Of a stretch of DNA of 64,000 bases, positions 10,019 through 20,624 are shown piece by piece. The notes under the pieces were generated by a model. It was not told where the DNA came from, searched no databases, and worked only from the letters and a program-made list of their open reading frames with translations. The DNA is from Xanthomonas arboricola pv. populi. Lineage in GTDB: Bacteria; Pseudomonadota; Gammaproteobacteria; Xanthomonadales; Xanthomonadaceae. Each line of letters starts with the position of its first letter. Position 1 is the first letter of the stretch. A program made the position numbers and the translations under genes. The stretch is from positions 248,001 to 312,000 of the forward strand of contig NZ_MDEB01000001.1 of assembly GCF_002939945.1 (NCBI RefSeq), in the 5' to 3' direction.

Positions 10019-11090
10019 TCGCAACGCGCACTTCCCCACCCTGGCGGCGATGCGCCCGCCCAGCATCGCCAAGGCGCTGGCCTGGATGCTGCTGATCGGG
10101 ATTGTCATTGCCAGCGCGATCCTGGCGCTGGCGCCGTGGGTGCAGACCGCCAGCGGCAAGGGCCAGGTCGTGGCGCTGGATCCGGGCGACCGCCAGCAGC
10201 AGGTCACCGCCTTCGTGCCCGGACGGGTCGAGCGCTGGTATGTGCACGACGGCCAGCACGTCTCGCGCGGCGATCCGATCGCGCGTGTCGGCGATCTGGA
10301 CCCGGATCTGCTTGCCCGCCTGGCCAGCGAGCGGGCCCAGATGCAGGCGGAAATCACCGCGATCCAGCAATCGCGCGCGGTCGCCAGCATCGACGTCGCG
10401 CGCAGCAGGCAATTGCTCGCCGAAGGGCTGGCCGGCCGCCGCGATTACGAGCTGACCCAGATCAAGGTCGCCGAGGCCGATGCCAAGCTGGCCGAATCGC
10501 GCGCCAAGCTGACCCGCATCGACATTCAGTTGAACCGTCAGTCGGCGCAGCTGGTGCGCGCACCGCGCGATGGCCGCGTGCAGCAGCTCAACGCCGCCAG
10601 CGGCAGTGCGATGGTCTCGCCCGGCACGGTGCTGGCGGTGATCGCGCCGGAGCGGGTGGAGCGTGCGGTCGAGCTGTATATCGACGGCCGCGACGTGCCG
10701 CTGATCCGCCCCGGTCGCCCGGTGCGGCTGGAGTTCGAGGGCTGGCCGGCGATCCAGTTCAGCGGCTGGCCGTCGGTGGCGCACGGCATGTTCGATGGTC
10801 GCGTACGCGCCATCGACCCCAATGCCGCGCCCGATGGCTTGTTCCGCATCCTGGTCGAACCGCAGCCGGGCAAGCCGGCCTGGCCGGCGCAGGAATTCGC
10901 CCGTCAGGGCGGCAAGGTGCGCGGCTGGGTGCAGGGTGAAACGGTGAAGGTGGGCTACGAACTGTGGCGCCAGCTCAACAACTTCCCGCTGGAGTTCGGC
11001 CGCCGCCCGTCGGCAACGACCCAGGACGAGGGCAAGGCCAAGCCGGCGTCGGCCGGCAAGTCCGAAGACGACGAGACCGGCAAGAAATGA
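10002..11090 (+). CDS. HlyD-family membrane fusion protein
   Basis: A 362-residue periplasmic adaptor. One N-terminal membrane anchor is at about 25-47 (IAKALAWMLLIGIVIASAI), followed by a biotinyl-lipoyl-like half motif, an alpha-hairpin (about 100-180) and a barrel domain with LVRAPRDGRVQQLNAASGSAMVSPGTVLAVIAP. The C-terminus is Lys/Asp-rich and charged. It overlaps the ABC gene by 17 nt and the outer-membrane gene by ATGA, so the three are one operon. Adaptors of this family link the inner-membrane exporter to a TolC-type channel; that role is family knowledge. Confidence 0.88.
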   Translation: MQHASDRNAHFPTLAAMRPPSIAKALAWMLLIGIVIASAILALAPWVQTASGKGQVVALDPGDRQQQVTAFVPGRVERWYVHDGQHVSRGDPIARVGDLDPDLLARLASERAQMQAEITAIQQSRAVASIDVARSRQLLAEGLAGRRDYELTQIKVAEADAKLAESRAKLTRIDIQLNRQSAQLVRAPRDGRVQQLNAASGSAMVSPGTVLAVIAPERVERAVELYIDGRDVPLIRPGRPVRLEFEGWPAIQFSGWPSVAHGMFDGRVRAIDPNAAPDGLFRILVEPQPGKPAWPAQEFARQGGKVRGWVQGETVKVGYELWRQLNNFPLEFGRRPSATTQDEGKAKPASAGKSEDDETGKK

Positions 11091-12490
11091 TCCGCCGTCT
11101 TGTCGCCTTGCTGATCGCGCTCGCACCGGGCCTGGTCGCCGCCCAGACCACTCCGCTGACCCTGGATGAAGTGCTGCGCTCCTCTGCCCGTTCATCCCCG
11201 CAGATCGTCGAGTCGCTGGCCAAGGTCCGACAGGCCGAAGGCAAGGGCATCTCGGCCGATGGCGCGTTCGACACCGTGTTCGATCTCGACGGCCGCTCGC
11301 GCGAGGCCGGCTACTACGACGGCAGCGCGATCGAAAGCACCGTCAAGCGCCCGTTCGATGACAACGGCGGCTATTACTACGGTGGTTACCGCTCCTCGCG
11401 GGGTTCCTTCCCGGTCTACGAAGACAAGTCCTACACCGACCGCGGCGGCGAAGTGAAGGTCGGCGCGCTGTATGCGCTGCTGCGCGACCGGGTGGTCGAC
11501 GAGCGCCGCACCCGCCGCAGCGTTGCCGGTGCCGATATCGATGTCGCGCAGTACGAAGCGCAAATGGTCGCCATCGGTGTGCAACGCCGTGCGGTGGACG
11601 CGTACCAAGGCTGGGTCGCGGCCGGCCTGAAACTGCGCGCGTACAACGACCTGCTGCAGCTGGCCGAGCTGCGCCGCAATGCGATTTCCCGGCAGGTGAC
11701 GCTGGGCGCGCGGCCGACCATTTTGCTGACCGAGAACGACCAGAACCTGGTCCGCCGACGCGCGTTGGTGGTGCGCTCGGAGCAGGACTTCGCCAATGCT
11801 GCCAATGCCTTGTCGCTGTACCTGCGCGACGATGCCGGCATGCCGTTGATCGTCTCCACCGAACGTCTGCCGGCCGATACGTCGGCGCTGGAAGGCCTGG
11901 CCGGCGCCAGCAGGATCACCGCACCGGTCGAGCGCCCCGATTACCGCGCGGTGCTGACCCGCATCGATCAGGCCACCGCGCGGCTGATGCTGGCGCAGAA
12001 CGATCTCAAGCCGCGCCTGGATGTGAGTTTCGAGGTCAGCAAGGACCTGGGATCGCCAGGTGTCGGCGGCCCGAACCGCTCCCCGACCGATGCGATCATC
12101 GGCTTCCGCTTCAGCGTGCCGCTGGAAAACCGCGCCGCCAAGGGCCGGGTCGCCGAAGCACGCGCCGAGATCGAGGCGCTGGATCAGCGCAGCCGCTACC
12201 TGCGCGACCAGATCACGGTAGAGGTCGAGTCGATCGTCATCTCGCTCAACGCCGCCGAACGGCTGGCCAGGATCGCCGACGAAGAACGCAGCCTGGCCGA
12301 CCGTCTGGCAGCCGCCGAGCGCCGCCGCTTCGAACTGGGATCGGGCGATTTCTTTCTGGTCAATCAGCGCGAGGAGACCGCCAACGATGCGCGCGTACGC
12401 CTGATCGATGCACAGGCGCGGATTGCCTCGGCGCGTGCGGAACTGGCAGCGGCAACGGCCGACCGGGATGCGTTGCAGCTGGCTCGTTGA
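11087..12490 (+). CDS. TolC-like outer membrane efflux/secretion protein
   Basis: 467 residues with a signal peptide (MIRRLVALLIALAPGLVAA, cleavage before QTTPLT). It has the repeated coiled-coil organisation of outer-membrane channel proteins: the N-terminal repeat LTLDEVLRSSARSSPQIVESL and long helices about 140-220 and 390-467. An unusual Tyr/Gly-rich segment (DDNGGYYYGGYRSSRG, about 90-105) sits where TolC has its first beta-strand. It is translationally coupled to the HlyD gene by ATGA overlap. It completes the tripartite secretion-like operon; no obvious secreted RTX substrate is encoded nearby. Confidence 0.82.
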   Translation: MIRRLVALLIALAPGLVAAQTTPLTLDEVLRSSARSSPQIVESLAKVRQAEGKGISADGAFDTVFDLDGRSREAGYYDGSAIESTVKRPFDDNGGYYYGGYRSSRGSFPVYEDKSYTDRGGEVKVGALYALLRDRVVDERRTRRSVAGADIDVAQYEAQMVAIGVQRRAVDAYQGWVAAGLKLRAYNDLLQLAELRRNAISRQVTLGARPTILLTENDQNLVRRRALVVRSEQDFANAANALSLYLRDDAGMPLIVSTERLPADTSALEGLAGASRITAPVERPDYRAVLTRIDQATARLMLAQNDLKPRLDVSFEVSKDLGSPGVGGPNRSPTDAIIGFRFSVPLENRAAKGRVAEARAEIEALDQRSRYLRDQITVEVESIVISLNAAERLARIADEERSLADRLAAAERRRFELGSGDFFLVNQREETANDARVRLIDAQARIASARAELAAATADRDALQLAR

Positions 12491-12641
12491 GCAGGCTGCC
12501 GGCCGGCTCGTCGAGCGTTTCCGCAGTGCGCAATGACGCCTGGGTAACACCTGCCTGCGCATGCTCGCCTGCACCGGTCAGCGCCGGGCGTGCGGTCCCC
12601 GGCGGCTCGCACTGCGACCCTGGAATCTTTCGGAGGTGCGT

Positions 12642-12854
12642 ATGTCTTTCCGGCAATTTCCCGCAACCGGTGCAGATGGCGAGTCCTACGTCATCATCGA
12701 ATTCCGCGACGAGCTCGAATCCGGCGGCGGGCAGCAAGCCCACACGCAGGCGCCCGCTAGACCACGCTACGAACTTCCCGATGGCCGCCGCCTGCAACGG
12801 CAAGGCCAGCGCTTCATCACCGATGGTGGCGAGCTGCGCCTGTCGACGCCCTGA
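12642..12854 (+). CDS. Small conserved hypothetical protein
   Basis: 70 residues with no signal peptide or membrane segment. It starts at ATG 12642 behind a good ribosome-binding site (GGAGG, 7 nt before). The sequence opens MSFRQFPATGADGESYVIIEF and ends RFITDGGELRLSTP; the second half resembles short proteins with a beta-hairpin pattern (YELPDGRRLQRQGQRFI). It lies 151 bp after the TolC-like gene on the same strand and may be transcribed alone. I do not recognise a function. Confidence 0.6.
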   Translation: MSFRQFPATGADGESYVIIEFRDELESGGGQQAHTQAPARPRYELPDGRRLQRQGQRFITDGGELRLSTP

Positions 12855-12918
12855 GATGGCGCTGGTCATTTTTTGATCACCCAGGCCTCAACCGTTGCAG
12901 CGCAATGGCTGCGCGCAG

Positions 12919-12970
12919 TTATCCACATGCTTGTGCCGGCTTCATCCACATCCTGTGTGGATGAAACCGG
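12919..12970. other. DnaA-box-like cluster and hairpin
   Basis: The 266-bp gap before tyrA holds a perfect DnaA-box consensus TTATCCACA (12919-12927). Two one-mismatch copies follow, TCATCCACA (12942-12950) and inverted TGTGGATGA (12956-12964). The last two form a perfect 10-bp stem (12941-12950/12956-12965) and could equally be a terminator-like hairpin. I see no gene in the gap. Confidence 0.4.
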
Positions 12971-13120
12971 TGTGCATTGCTCGGCATTGCGCCAGCGACA
13001 ATCACTTTCACTCTCGGCTCATCGCATGCGGTGTCGGTCAGCCAATACATGATCGCTGCCGGACGCTACGCTGATGCCGACATCGACATCGCGCAGGCGC
13101 ACGGCTGCCCTGCATTGCCG

Positions 13121-14248
13121 CTACCCGATGCGATCGAAACGCTCCAGCACCCGCCCGATGCCGCTGCGATCGATGTCGCTGGCTGCCTGCGCCAGCGCCG
13201 CGCGATCGCTGACCGGCTCGAAGCCGATGCGGAAATGCAGCTCGCCCACCGGCGTGCGCGAAGAGTGGATCGACGACAGATTCACCCCATGCTGCTCGAA
13301 CACATGCAGCAGCGCACGCAACGAACCGGGCTGGTCTTCCGGCAGATACACGCTCAGGGTCAGCGGCTCGGTGAGGTCTGCCAGCAGATAGCCCACGCGT
13401 TCGTAGGTGTAATTGCCGGCAGCGAGCGACTCGCCACGTAGCGCCTGCGCGTTGTCGTCCAGAAACCGGGCGCGAAACTGCGCGCGCGCCGCATCGTCGC
13501 CTTGCGCGACCAGGGCGCGCAATTCCTGCAGTTGCAGCAACAGCCGATCGAGCATCTCGCCGACATAGGGATTGCCGAACTGGATGTCTTCATAGATCGC
13601 GGGGTTGAGCGAGAGGATGCGCGCGATCACCGCGGTATCCAGCTCGAACGAGGCCGAACGATATGGCATCAGCGCGCGCAGTTCGCCGAGCAGGGGCGCG
13701 TAATCGCGCAAGGTGCCGGCCTGCGCCAGATGGGTAGCGTGCACCATCGCCTGCACCAGCGCCATCACGCGGTCGTGGTGCTCGGGTGTGGCGTACACGC
13801 ACTCGGCCTGCAACGCAGTGCACAGCGCCTGTACCCACGTGGACCACTGCTGCAGACGCGCCTGGCAGACCACCATCACCCGCCCTTTCAAGGTCGGCGA
13901 TTTGGGCGGTGCAGTCATCGGGTGCAGGCCGACGACCTCGGCCGGCGAGGCCAGCATCGCGGCCACCGGCGCCTGCTTGATCGAGGTGATATCCATCCAC
14001 AACTGCGACGCCGCACGCGGGCCGGCGAGGTCCACATAGCGTTCGATCAATGCGGCGGTGTGGCGGATCGGCGCAGAAAAGATCAGCACGTCCGCACGCT
14101 GCGCCAAGGTGGCTTCGTCCATGTCGCCGTCACCGGCCGGATCGAAGCCGATTACCTCCAGCCGTAGGCGCGTGCGCAGAAACTGCGCCAGCCAGCGTCC
14201 ATAGGCGCCGGCGATGCCGACGATGCCGACCACCGGCTGCGCCATCAT
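13121..14248 (-). CDS. tyrA: Prephenate dehydrogenase with C-terminal ACT domain
   Basis: A 375-residue enzyme of tyrosine biosynthesis. The N-terminal NAD-binding motif is VGIVGIAGAYGRWLAQFL; DITSIKQAPV and GLHPMTAPPKSPTLKGR are typical TyrA active-site segments. A helical domain follows, with HATHLAQAGTLRD. The C-terminal ~75 residues (PLTLSVYLPEDQPGSLRALLHVFEQHGVNLSSIHSS, written here only as an ACT pattern PGSLRALL..VNLSSIHS) form a regulatory ACT domain. The start is MMAQPV at 14248, with an alternative ATG at 14245. Its ATG overlaps the pdxY stop, so the two are co-transcribed from pdxY. Confidence 0.9.
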   Translation of the reverse strand: MMAQPVVGIVGIAGAYGRWLAQFLRTRLRLEVIGFDPAGDGDMDEATLAQRADVLIFSAPIRHTAALIERYVDLAGPRAASQLWMDITSIKQAPVAAMLASPAEVVGLHPMTAPPKSPTLKGRVMVVCQARLQQWSTWVQALCTALQAECVYATPEHHDRVMALVQAMVHATHLAQAGTLRDYAPLLGELRALMPYRSASFELDTAVIARILSLNPAIYEDIQFGNPYVGEMLDRLLLQLQELRALVAQGDDAARAQFRARFLDDNAQALRGESLAAGNYTYERVGYLLADLTEPLTLSVYLPEDQPGSLRALLHVFEQHGVNLSSIHSSRTPVGELHFRIGFEPVSDRAALAQAASDIDRSGIGRVLERFDRIG

Positions 14249-15153
14249 GCCAACCGCTCGACCGCAAAGCGCGGCGCCGCAGCGAGTGCGGCCGGCGCAG
14301 CGGCCAGCACATCGAACTCTTCGAAGCCTGCAGCCAGGGTCGCTTCCAGTGCGCTATGCACGCCGCTGAGCGCATGTCCCACCGCCTGCTCGAACGGCAC
14401 CTCGCGCAGCAGGAAACCGATCAGCAATGCCATCAGCACATCGCCGGTGCCGGCCACATCCACCGGCAGATGCGGCGTGGCCCAGCGATACACCGCCGTG
14501 TTGCTCACCGCCAGGGTCACCAGCTCACCCGCCGCACCGGCCACGCTGTGCGCAAGCACCCAGTGTGGACCGCGCGCCAGCAATGCGTGCGCGGCAACGA
14601 TGGCGTCGTCCTGCTGCAGACTCGGCAAACCGGTCAGGCGCCCGAGCTCGAACGCATTCGGCGTCACCAGCCAGGCATGCGGCAACAGCCGCTCGGCGAA
14701 GACGCGCTCCAGGCCGGGTTCGACATACGGGCCGGTGTGCGTGTCGCCGATCACCGGATCCAGGCAATAGCGCAGCTGCGGCGCCTGCGGCAGGGTCTGC
14801 TCCAGCCAGTCGGCGAATGCCTCGCCATTGGCCAGGCTGCCGAAGTAGCCGGAAACCAGCATGCGCGCACGCTGCGGCAGGCCGCGCTCGGTCGCCCCCA
14901 GCAGCAGGTCGGCCAACCAGTCGGCCGGCAGGATGCGGCCGCGCAAGGTGGCGTAGAACGGCGCATTGCTCAGCAGCGTGGTGGGCACTTCCGCCACCCG
15001 CAAGCCCAGCGCACGCAACGGCGGCATCGCAGCGCTGTTGCCGGCATGGCCGTAGACCAGTTGCGACTGGACCGAGATCACATCGATCGGCGAAGGACCC
15101 TCCGGACGCTGGCGGCGGCCGTGGACCAGATGACTGTCGGGGGCATTGTTCAT
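14245..15153 (-). CDS. pdxY: Pyridoxal kinase
   Basis: 302 residues, PfkB/ribokinase-fold pyridoxal kinase that phosphorylates pyridoxal in B6 salvage. Motifs are DVISVQSQLVYGHAGNSAA at the N-terminus (substrate pocket), DPVIGDTHTGPYV, TPNAFELGRLTG (the family TPNxxE motif) and the anion-hole/catalytic motif DVAGTGDVLMALLIG with the catalytic Asp. It starts at 15153; an extension of about 20 residues precedes the conserved core. It is first in a two-gene unit with tyrA (4-nt overlap). The link between PLP supply and aromatic amino-acid metabolism is plausible but not shown. Confidence 0.9.
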   Translation of the reverse strand: MNNAPDSHLVHGRRQRPEGPSPIDVISVQSQLVYGHAGNSAAMPPLRALGLRVAEVPTTLLSNAPFYATLRGRILPADWLADLLLGATERGLPQRARMLVSGYFGSLANGEAFADWLEQTLPQAPQLRYCLDPVIGDTHTGPYVEPGLERVFAERLLPHAWLVTPNAFELGRLTGLPSLQQDDAIVAAHALLARGPHWVLAHSVAGAAGELVTLAVSNTAVYRWATPHLPVDVAGTGDVLMALLIGFLLREVPFEQAVGHALSGVHSALEATLAAGFEEFDVLAAAPAALAAAPRFAVERLA

Positions 15154-15322
15154 CGCAGCATTTTACGCCAGCGCCACGGCGCGCCCACCGTCGATCGATG
15201 CGACCGTCGTCCGCTCGCCGCTGCGCGTACCGCCGCCAAGCCAGTCTTCGCCAGGCCGGTCCGTGCGCTGGCAGCAGTCGATATCGCCTCCGATCTGCGC
15301 GGGCTCCTGCCGCAAGAACGCA

Positions 15323-15410
15323 AATGCCGGCCCCGGGGCCGGCATTCGTCTGGAGAACCTCGCTCAATCGTGCAACTTTCCGGACATTCGGGAGCGGGCG
15401 TCCGCTCCCG
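15323..15410. terminator. Two strong palindromes in the dnaJ-pdxY gap
   Basis: The 339-bp gap between pdxY (start 15153) and dnaJ (stop 15493) has no gene I can support. It contains a perfect 24-bp palindrome at 15323-15346 (AATGCCGGCCCC and its complement) and a 9-bp stem-loop at 15389-15410 (GGGAGCGG, GCGT, CCGCTCCC). They lie downstream of dnaJ on its strand and probably end the chaperone operon transcript, though T-tracts are absent. Confidence 0.45.
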
Positions 15411-15460
15411 CGAATCCCGAATCGCCAAAATGGCGCACCACTAGGCCACGCCGCCCTTGC

Positions 15461-15489
15461 GATTCCCCACTCCCGATTCCCGATTCCCG
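15461..15489. repeat. ATTCCCGATTCCC repeat arm beside the dnaJ stop
   Basis: Tandem GATTCCC units abut the dnaJ stop codon, with a weak complementary partner GCGAATCCCGAATCGCC at about 15409-15425. This is a partial member of the paired repeat family found at four other gaps in the window. Confidence 0.6.
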
Positions 15490-15492
15490 GCC

Positions 15493-16623
15493 TCAGGACG
15501 TCATCCGATCCCAGAAGCCCTTGACGCCATCGATGAAGGTGGCCGACTTGGGCGAATGCTTGCGCGCATCCTCGCCGGTGAACGTGGCTTCGAACTGCTG
15601 CAGCAACTCGCGCTGGTCGGCGGTCAGATTCACCGGCGTTTCGACCACCACGCGGCAATACAGATCGCCTTCGGTGCGACTGCGCACCGAGCGCACGCCC
15701 TTGCCGCGCAGCCGGAACAGCTTGCCGGTCTGGGTTTCGGCCGGAATGCGGATCTCCGCCTCCCCGCCCAGGGTCGCCACACGCACGGTATCGCCGAGCG
15801 CGGCCTGCGAAATACGGATCGGCACTTCGCAATGCAGGTCGTCGCCATCGCGTTGGAAGATCGCATGCTCGCGCACGCGCACTTCCACATACAGATCGCC
15901 CGGCGGCGTGCCGGCCGGGCCGGCTTCGCCCTCGCCGGCCAGACGGATGCGGTCGCCGGTATCCACCCCGGCAGGCACCTTGATCGACAGCACCTTGTCT
16001 TCCTCCACGCGACCGGCGCCGTGGCAGGTCTTGCATGGATTCTGGATCAGCGTGCCGCGCCCGTCGCAATGCGGGCAGCTCTGCTGCATGGCGAAGATGC
16101 CGCGCTGGATGCGTACCTGGCCGCGTCCGTGGCAGGTCCCGCACACTTCCACCTTGCCGTCTTCCGAACCGCTGCCGTGGCAGGGCTCGCACTCGATCAG
16201 GGTCGGGATCTCGATGCGGCGCTCGATGCCGGCAACGGCTTCTTCCAGATCCAGTTCCAACACGTAACCGACGTCGGCGCCGCGTCGCGCAGCGCGCGGA
16301 CCGGCGGCGCCACCGCCGAAAATATTGCCGAAGATATCGCCAAAGATATCTCCCATGTCCGGGCCACCCGGCCCACCGCCACCACCGCCCATGCCGTGCT
16401 CGAACGCAGCGTGGCCATGCGCATCGTAGGCGCGGCGCTTGTTGCCGTCCGACAACACCTCATAGGCTTCCTTGCACTCCTTGAACATCGCCTCGGCAGC
16501 AGCGTCGCCGGGATTGCGGTCCGGGTGGTGCTTCATCGCACAGCGCCGATACGCCTTCTTCAGCTCCTCGTCGCTGGCGCCACGGGCAACGCCCAGCACT
16601 TCGTAGTAATCGCGTTTGCTCAT
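15493..16623 (-). CDS. dnaJ: Chaperone DnaJ
   Basis: A 376-residue type I J-protein and DnaK co-chaperone. The J-domain is at 1-70 with the HPD motif (KHHPDRNP), followed by a Gly/Phe-rich linker at about 75-105 ([20 protein letters not shown]). Four CxxCxGxG zinc repeats follow ([32 protein letters not shown]), then the C-terminal substrate domain. The start [11 protein letters not shown] is at 16623; an upstream in-frame ATG only translates the GGGAATCG repeat. It is last in the order hrcA-grpE-dnaK-dnaJ on the minus strand. Confidence 0.98.
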   Translation of the reverse strand: MSKRDYYEVLGVARGASDEELKKAYRRCAMKHHPDRNPGDAAAEAMFKECKEAYEVLSDGNKRRAYDAHGHAAFEHGMGGGGGGPGGPDMGDIFGDIFGNIFGGGAAGPRAARRGADVGYVLELDLEEAVAGIERRIEIPTLIECEPCHGSGSEDGKVEVCGTCHGRGQVRIQRGIFAMQQSCPHCDGRGTLIQNPCKTCHGAGRVEEDKVLSIKVPAGVDTGDRIRLAGEGEAGPAGTPPGDLYVEVRVREHAIFQRDGDDLHCEVPIRISQAALGDTVRVATLGGEAEIRIPAETQTGKLFRLRGKGVRSVRSRTEGDLYCRVVVETPVNLTADQRELLQQFEATFTGEDARKHSPKSATFIDGVKGFWDRMTS

Positions 16624-16627
16624 GACA

Positions 16628-16766
16628 GGGAATCGGGAATCGGGAGACGGGAATCGTTCAAAGCGCACATCCTCAGTAAATCGCAATCGAAAGTGGAAGG
16701 GTCAGACAACGGGAAGGAGCGATGCCGCAGCACCGCTCCTCCCATTCTCGATTCCCTATTCCCCAC
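16628..16766. repeat. Paired inverted GGGAATCG repeat (dnaK-dnaJ gap)
   Basis: The left arm at 16628-16657 (GGGAATCGGGAATCGGGAG) and right arm at 16741-16766 (ATTCTCGATTCCCTATTCCCC) bracket about 80 bp. It sits between two co-transcribed chaperone genes, so a folded arm pair in the mRNA could uncouple dnaK and dnaJ levels; that effect is inference. Confidence 0.75.
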
Positions 16767-18695
<1,929 letters not shown>

Positions 18696-18817
18696 GGATA
18701 CGCTCCTGATGATTCTTTAGCTGTGTCCGGCGACGCCGGGTCTGGCTGAGATGTGGGGGTGGCGCGCAGGTGTTCAAGCCATCTGTGCGCATCTGTGTTC
18801 TAACCGCGCGCCCGGCA

Positions 18818-18841
18818 GTTCAGCCGGGCGCCGGCAATCAG
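18818..18841 (-). terminator. GC-rich hairpin at the end of grpE
   Basis: GCGCCCGGC (18818-18826), loop AGTTCA, GCCGGGCGC (18833-18841) on the plus strand. It overlaps the grpE stop and lies in the 142-bp grpE-dnaK gap. There is no T-tract; it is more likely an mRNA processing or stabilising hairpin separating hrcA-grpE from dnaK than a full terminator. Confidence 0.4.
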
Positions 18842-19356
18842 TCGTGCTTGGCCACGACCACCAGGGCCGGGCGCAGCAGACGCTCGTTGAGCAGATAGCC
18901 TTTCTGGAACACCTGCACCACGTGCCCCGGGGCGATACCCTCGGCCTCGCCCTGGCTGATCGCCTGGTGCTGGTCCGGATTGAACGGCTGGCCGACCGGA
19001 TCGAGCAGGGTCAGGCCGTTGTCGGCCGCGACCTTGAGCAACTGCTTGTAGGTCATGTCCAGGCCATCGCGCAGCGGGCTGGGCTCGGTACCGGCCGCGG
19101 TCAGGCCGGCGTCCAGGCTGTCGAACACCGGCAGCAGCTCGCCCAGCAGCTTCTCGTTGGCGAACTTGCGCGCGTTCTCGACATCGCGGGCGATGCGCTT
19201 GCGCTGGTTTTCCAGATCGGCACGCTCGCGCAGCGCATCGGCCTTGACCAGCGCGATCTCGCTGCGCAGCGACTCGATCTCGGCCTTGAGCGGATCGGTC
19301 TCGGGTGGGTTCTGGGACAGGTCTTCGGAGTCGAATTCGGGGTGGTCTTGGTTCAT
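18838..19356 (-). CDS. grpE: Nucleotide exchange factor GrpE
   Basis: 172 residues. A charged N-terminus ([20 protein letters not shown]) precedes a long coiled coil (about 25-80), a four-helix region and a C-terminal beta domain with [26 protein letters not shown], the GrpE signature. It releases ADP from DnaK. The start at 19356 is the conserved one; an upstream in-frame ATG adds 25 unrelated residues. It follows hrcA by 99 bp and precedes dnaK. Confidence 0.96.
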   Translation of the reverse strand: MNQDHPEFDSEDLSQNPPETDPLKAEIESLRSEIALVKADALRERADLENQRKRIARDVENARKFANEKLLGELLPVFDSLDAGLTAAGTEPSPLRDGLDMTYKQLLKVAADNGLTLLDPVGQPFNPDQHQAISQGEAEGIAPGHVVQVFQKGYLLNERLLRPALVVVAKHD

Positions 19357-19455
19357 GTGCAGTTCCCGGGCAAGCGGAACGCCCGCCCCAACGTCACCCC
19401 GTATGTGGGCGGGCGCGCGCGTTTCAAGCAAAACGATCGTATCGATCGCTGCCGC

Positions 19456-20508
19456 TTATCGCGTGCCGGGCGGTTCCATGGCCGCGCCCAGCACCTGGGC
19501 GGCGGTCTGCACCAGCGGAATCACCCGGTCGTAGGCCATGCGTTTGGGCCCGATCACACCCAGCACGCCCAGCACCTGGCCATTGGCGGCATACGGCGCG
19601 GTGACCAGCGAGACATCGTCCAGCGACACCATGCCGGTTTCCTCGCCGATGAAGATGCGCACGCCCGGCGCCTGGATGGTGCGTTCGAGCAGTTGCAGGA
19701 TCTCGCGCTTGCTGGCGAAGGCCTCGAATAGCTCGCGCAGCCGGTCCAGGTCCGACAGGTCCTGCACGCCCATCAGGCGGGTCTGCCCGGCCATCACCAT
19801 GTCGTCGGCATCGGCCGGTACCAGCGCCTCGCTGGCCAGATCTACGCTGTGCGCCAGCAACTGCTCCATCTCGTTCTTGGCCAGGCGCAGCTCGCGCAGC
19901 AGCGAAGCGCGGATATCCGACAGCGCGCGCCCGGCAAACTGGGCATTGAGGTAATTGGCCACCCGCTCCAACTCGGCCGGCTCGTAGGCCCGGCGCGGCT
20001 CGATCACCCGGTTCTGCACCTCGTTGTCGGCAAACACCAGGATCGCCAGCACCCGCCGCGCGTCCAGCGCTACGAAATCGATATGCCGGAACGCGAACTG
20101 CTCGCGCCGCGGCGCGCTGACCACGCCGACGAAATGGCTCATCGCCGACAGCATCTGCGAGGCGCTGCCCAGCAGCGACTGGGTGCCGTTGCCGTTGGCC
20201 AGCTCGGCGCGCAGGCGCCGCACCTCTTCCTCGCCGGGCGGCTGCATCTGCACCAGGCTGTCGACGAACACCCGGTAGCCGTGCGCGGTGGGCACCCGCC
20301 CGGCCGAGGTATGCGGAGAGCTGAGCAGCCCCACATCCTCCAGATCGGCCAGGATATTGCGGATGGTGGCCGGGCTGACGTCCAGCCCCGCATGCTGGGC
20401 CAGCGTCTTGGAGCCCACCGGCTCGCCGTCGCGGATATAGCGGGCAATCAGCGTCCGCAGCAGTTGGCGTGCGCGAGGGTCGAGCGTTGGGGACTGTGAC
20501 GCGCGCAT
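19456..20508 (-). CDS. hrcA: Heat-inducible transcription repressor HrcA
   Basis: 350 residues with an N-terminal winged helix (LLRTLIARYIRDGEPVGSKTL, then VSPATIRNILADLEDVGLL) and the motif SSPHTSAGRVPTAHGYRVFVD, diagnostic of HrcA. A GAF-like domain and C-terminal IGPKRMAYDRVIPLV follow. HrcA represses heat-shock genes through the CIRCE inverted repeat. I see no CIRCE element (TTAGCACTC-N9-GAGTGCTAA) in the 116 bp upstream, so this operon is probably not autoregulated through a local CIRCE. It is first gene of the chaperone operon. Confidence 0.96.
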   Translation of the reverse strand: MRASQSPTLDPRARQLLRTLIARYIRDGEPVGSKTLAQHAGLDVSPATIRNILADLEDVGLLSSPHTSAGRVPTAHGYRVFVDSLVQMQPPGEEEVRRLRAELANGNGTQSLLGSASQMLSAMSHFVGVVSAPRREQFAFRHIDFVALDARRVLAILVFADNEVQNRVIEPRRAYEPAELERVANYLNAQFAGRALSDIRASLLRELRLAKNEMEQLLAHSVDLASEALVPADADDMVMAGQTRLMGVQDLSDLDRLRELFEAFASKREILQLLERTIQAPGVRIFIGEETGMVSLDDVSLVTAPYAANGQVLGVLGVIGPKRMAYDRVIPLVQTAAQVLGAAMEPPGTR

Positions 20509-20532
20509 GGGATCATCCGGTGAGACTGGGCA

Positions 20533-20561
20533 TAGATAATGTCTGTCCCTGCGGTTGGCAA
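20533..20561 (-). promoter_or_regulatory. Candidate hrcA promoter
   Basis: On the minus strand, TTGCCA (20561-20556) and TATCTA (20538-20533) are separated by 17 bp, 25 bp upstream of the hrcA start. The -35 matches 5 of 6 bases of the sigma-70 consensus; the -10 is poor. A heat-shock sigma promoter reading (CTTGCC about 15 bp from CATTAT) is also possible in the same bases. Confidence 0.3.
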
Positions 20562-20624
20562 GCGTCTTATTCCCTGCCCGCCGCTCTCACCCTAAGCTTC
20601 CCCAAAGCGTTCACACTCGATCCC

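Noticed and set aside
14050-15444. 464-codon plus-strand open frame
   Set aside because: Antisense to tyrA and pdxY, both of which show full enzyme motifs.
20509-20624. CIRCE element upstream of hrcA
   Set aside because: No TTAGCACTC-N9-GAGTGCTAA-like inverted repeat was found in the 116-bp gap.
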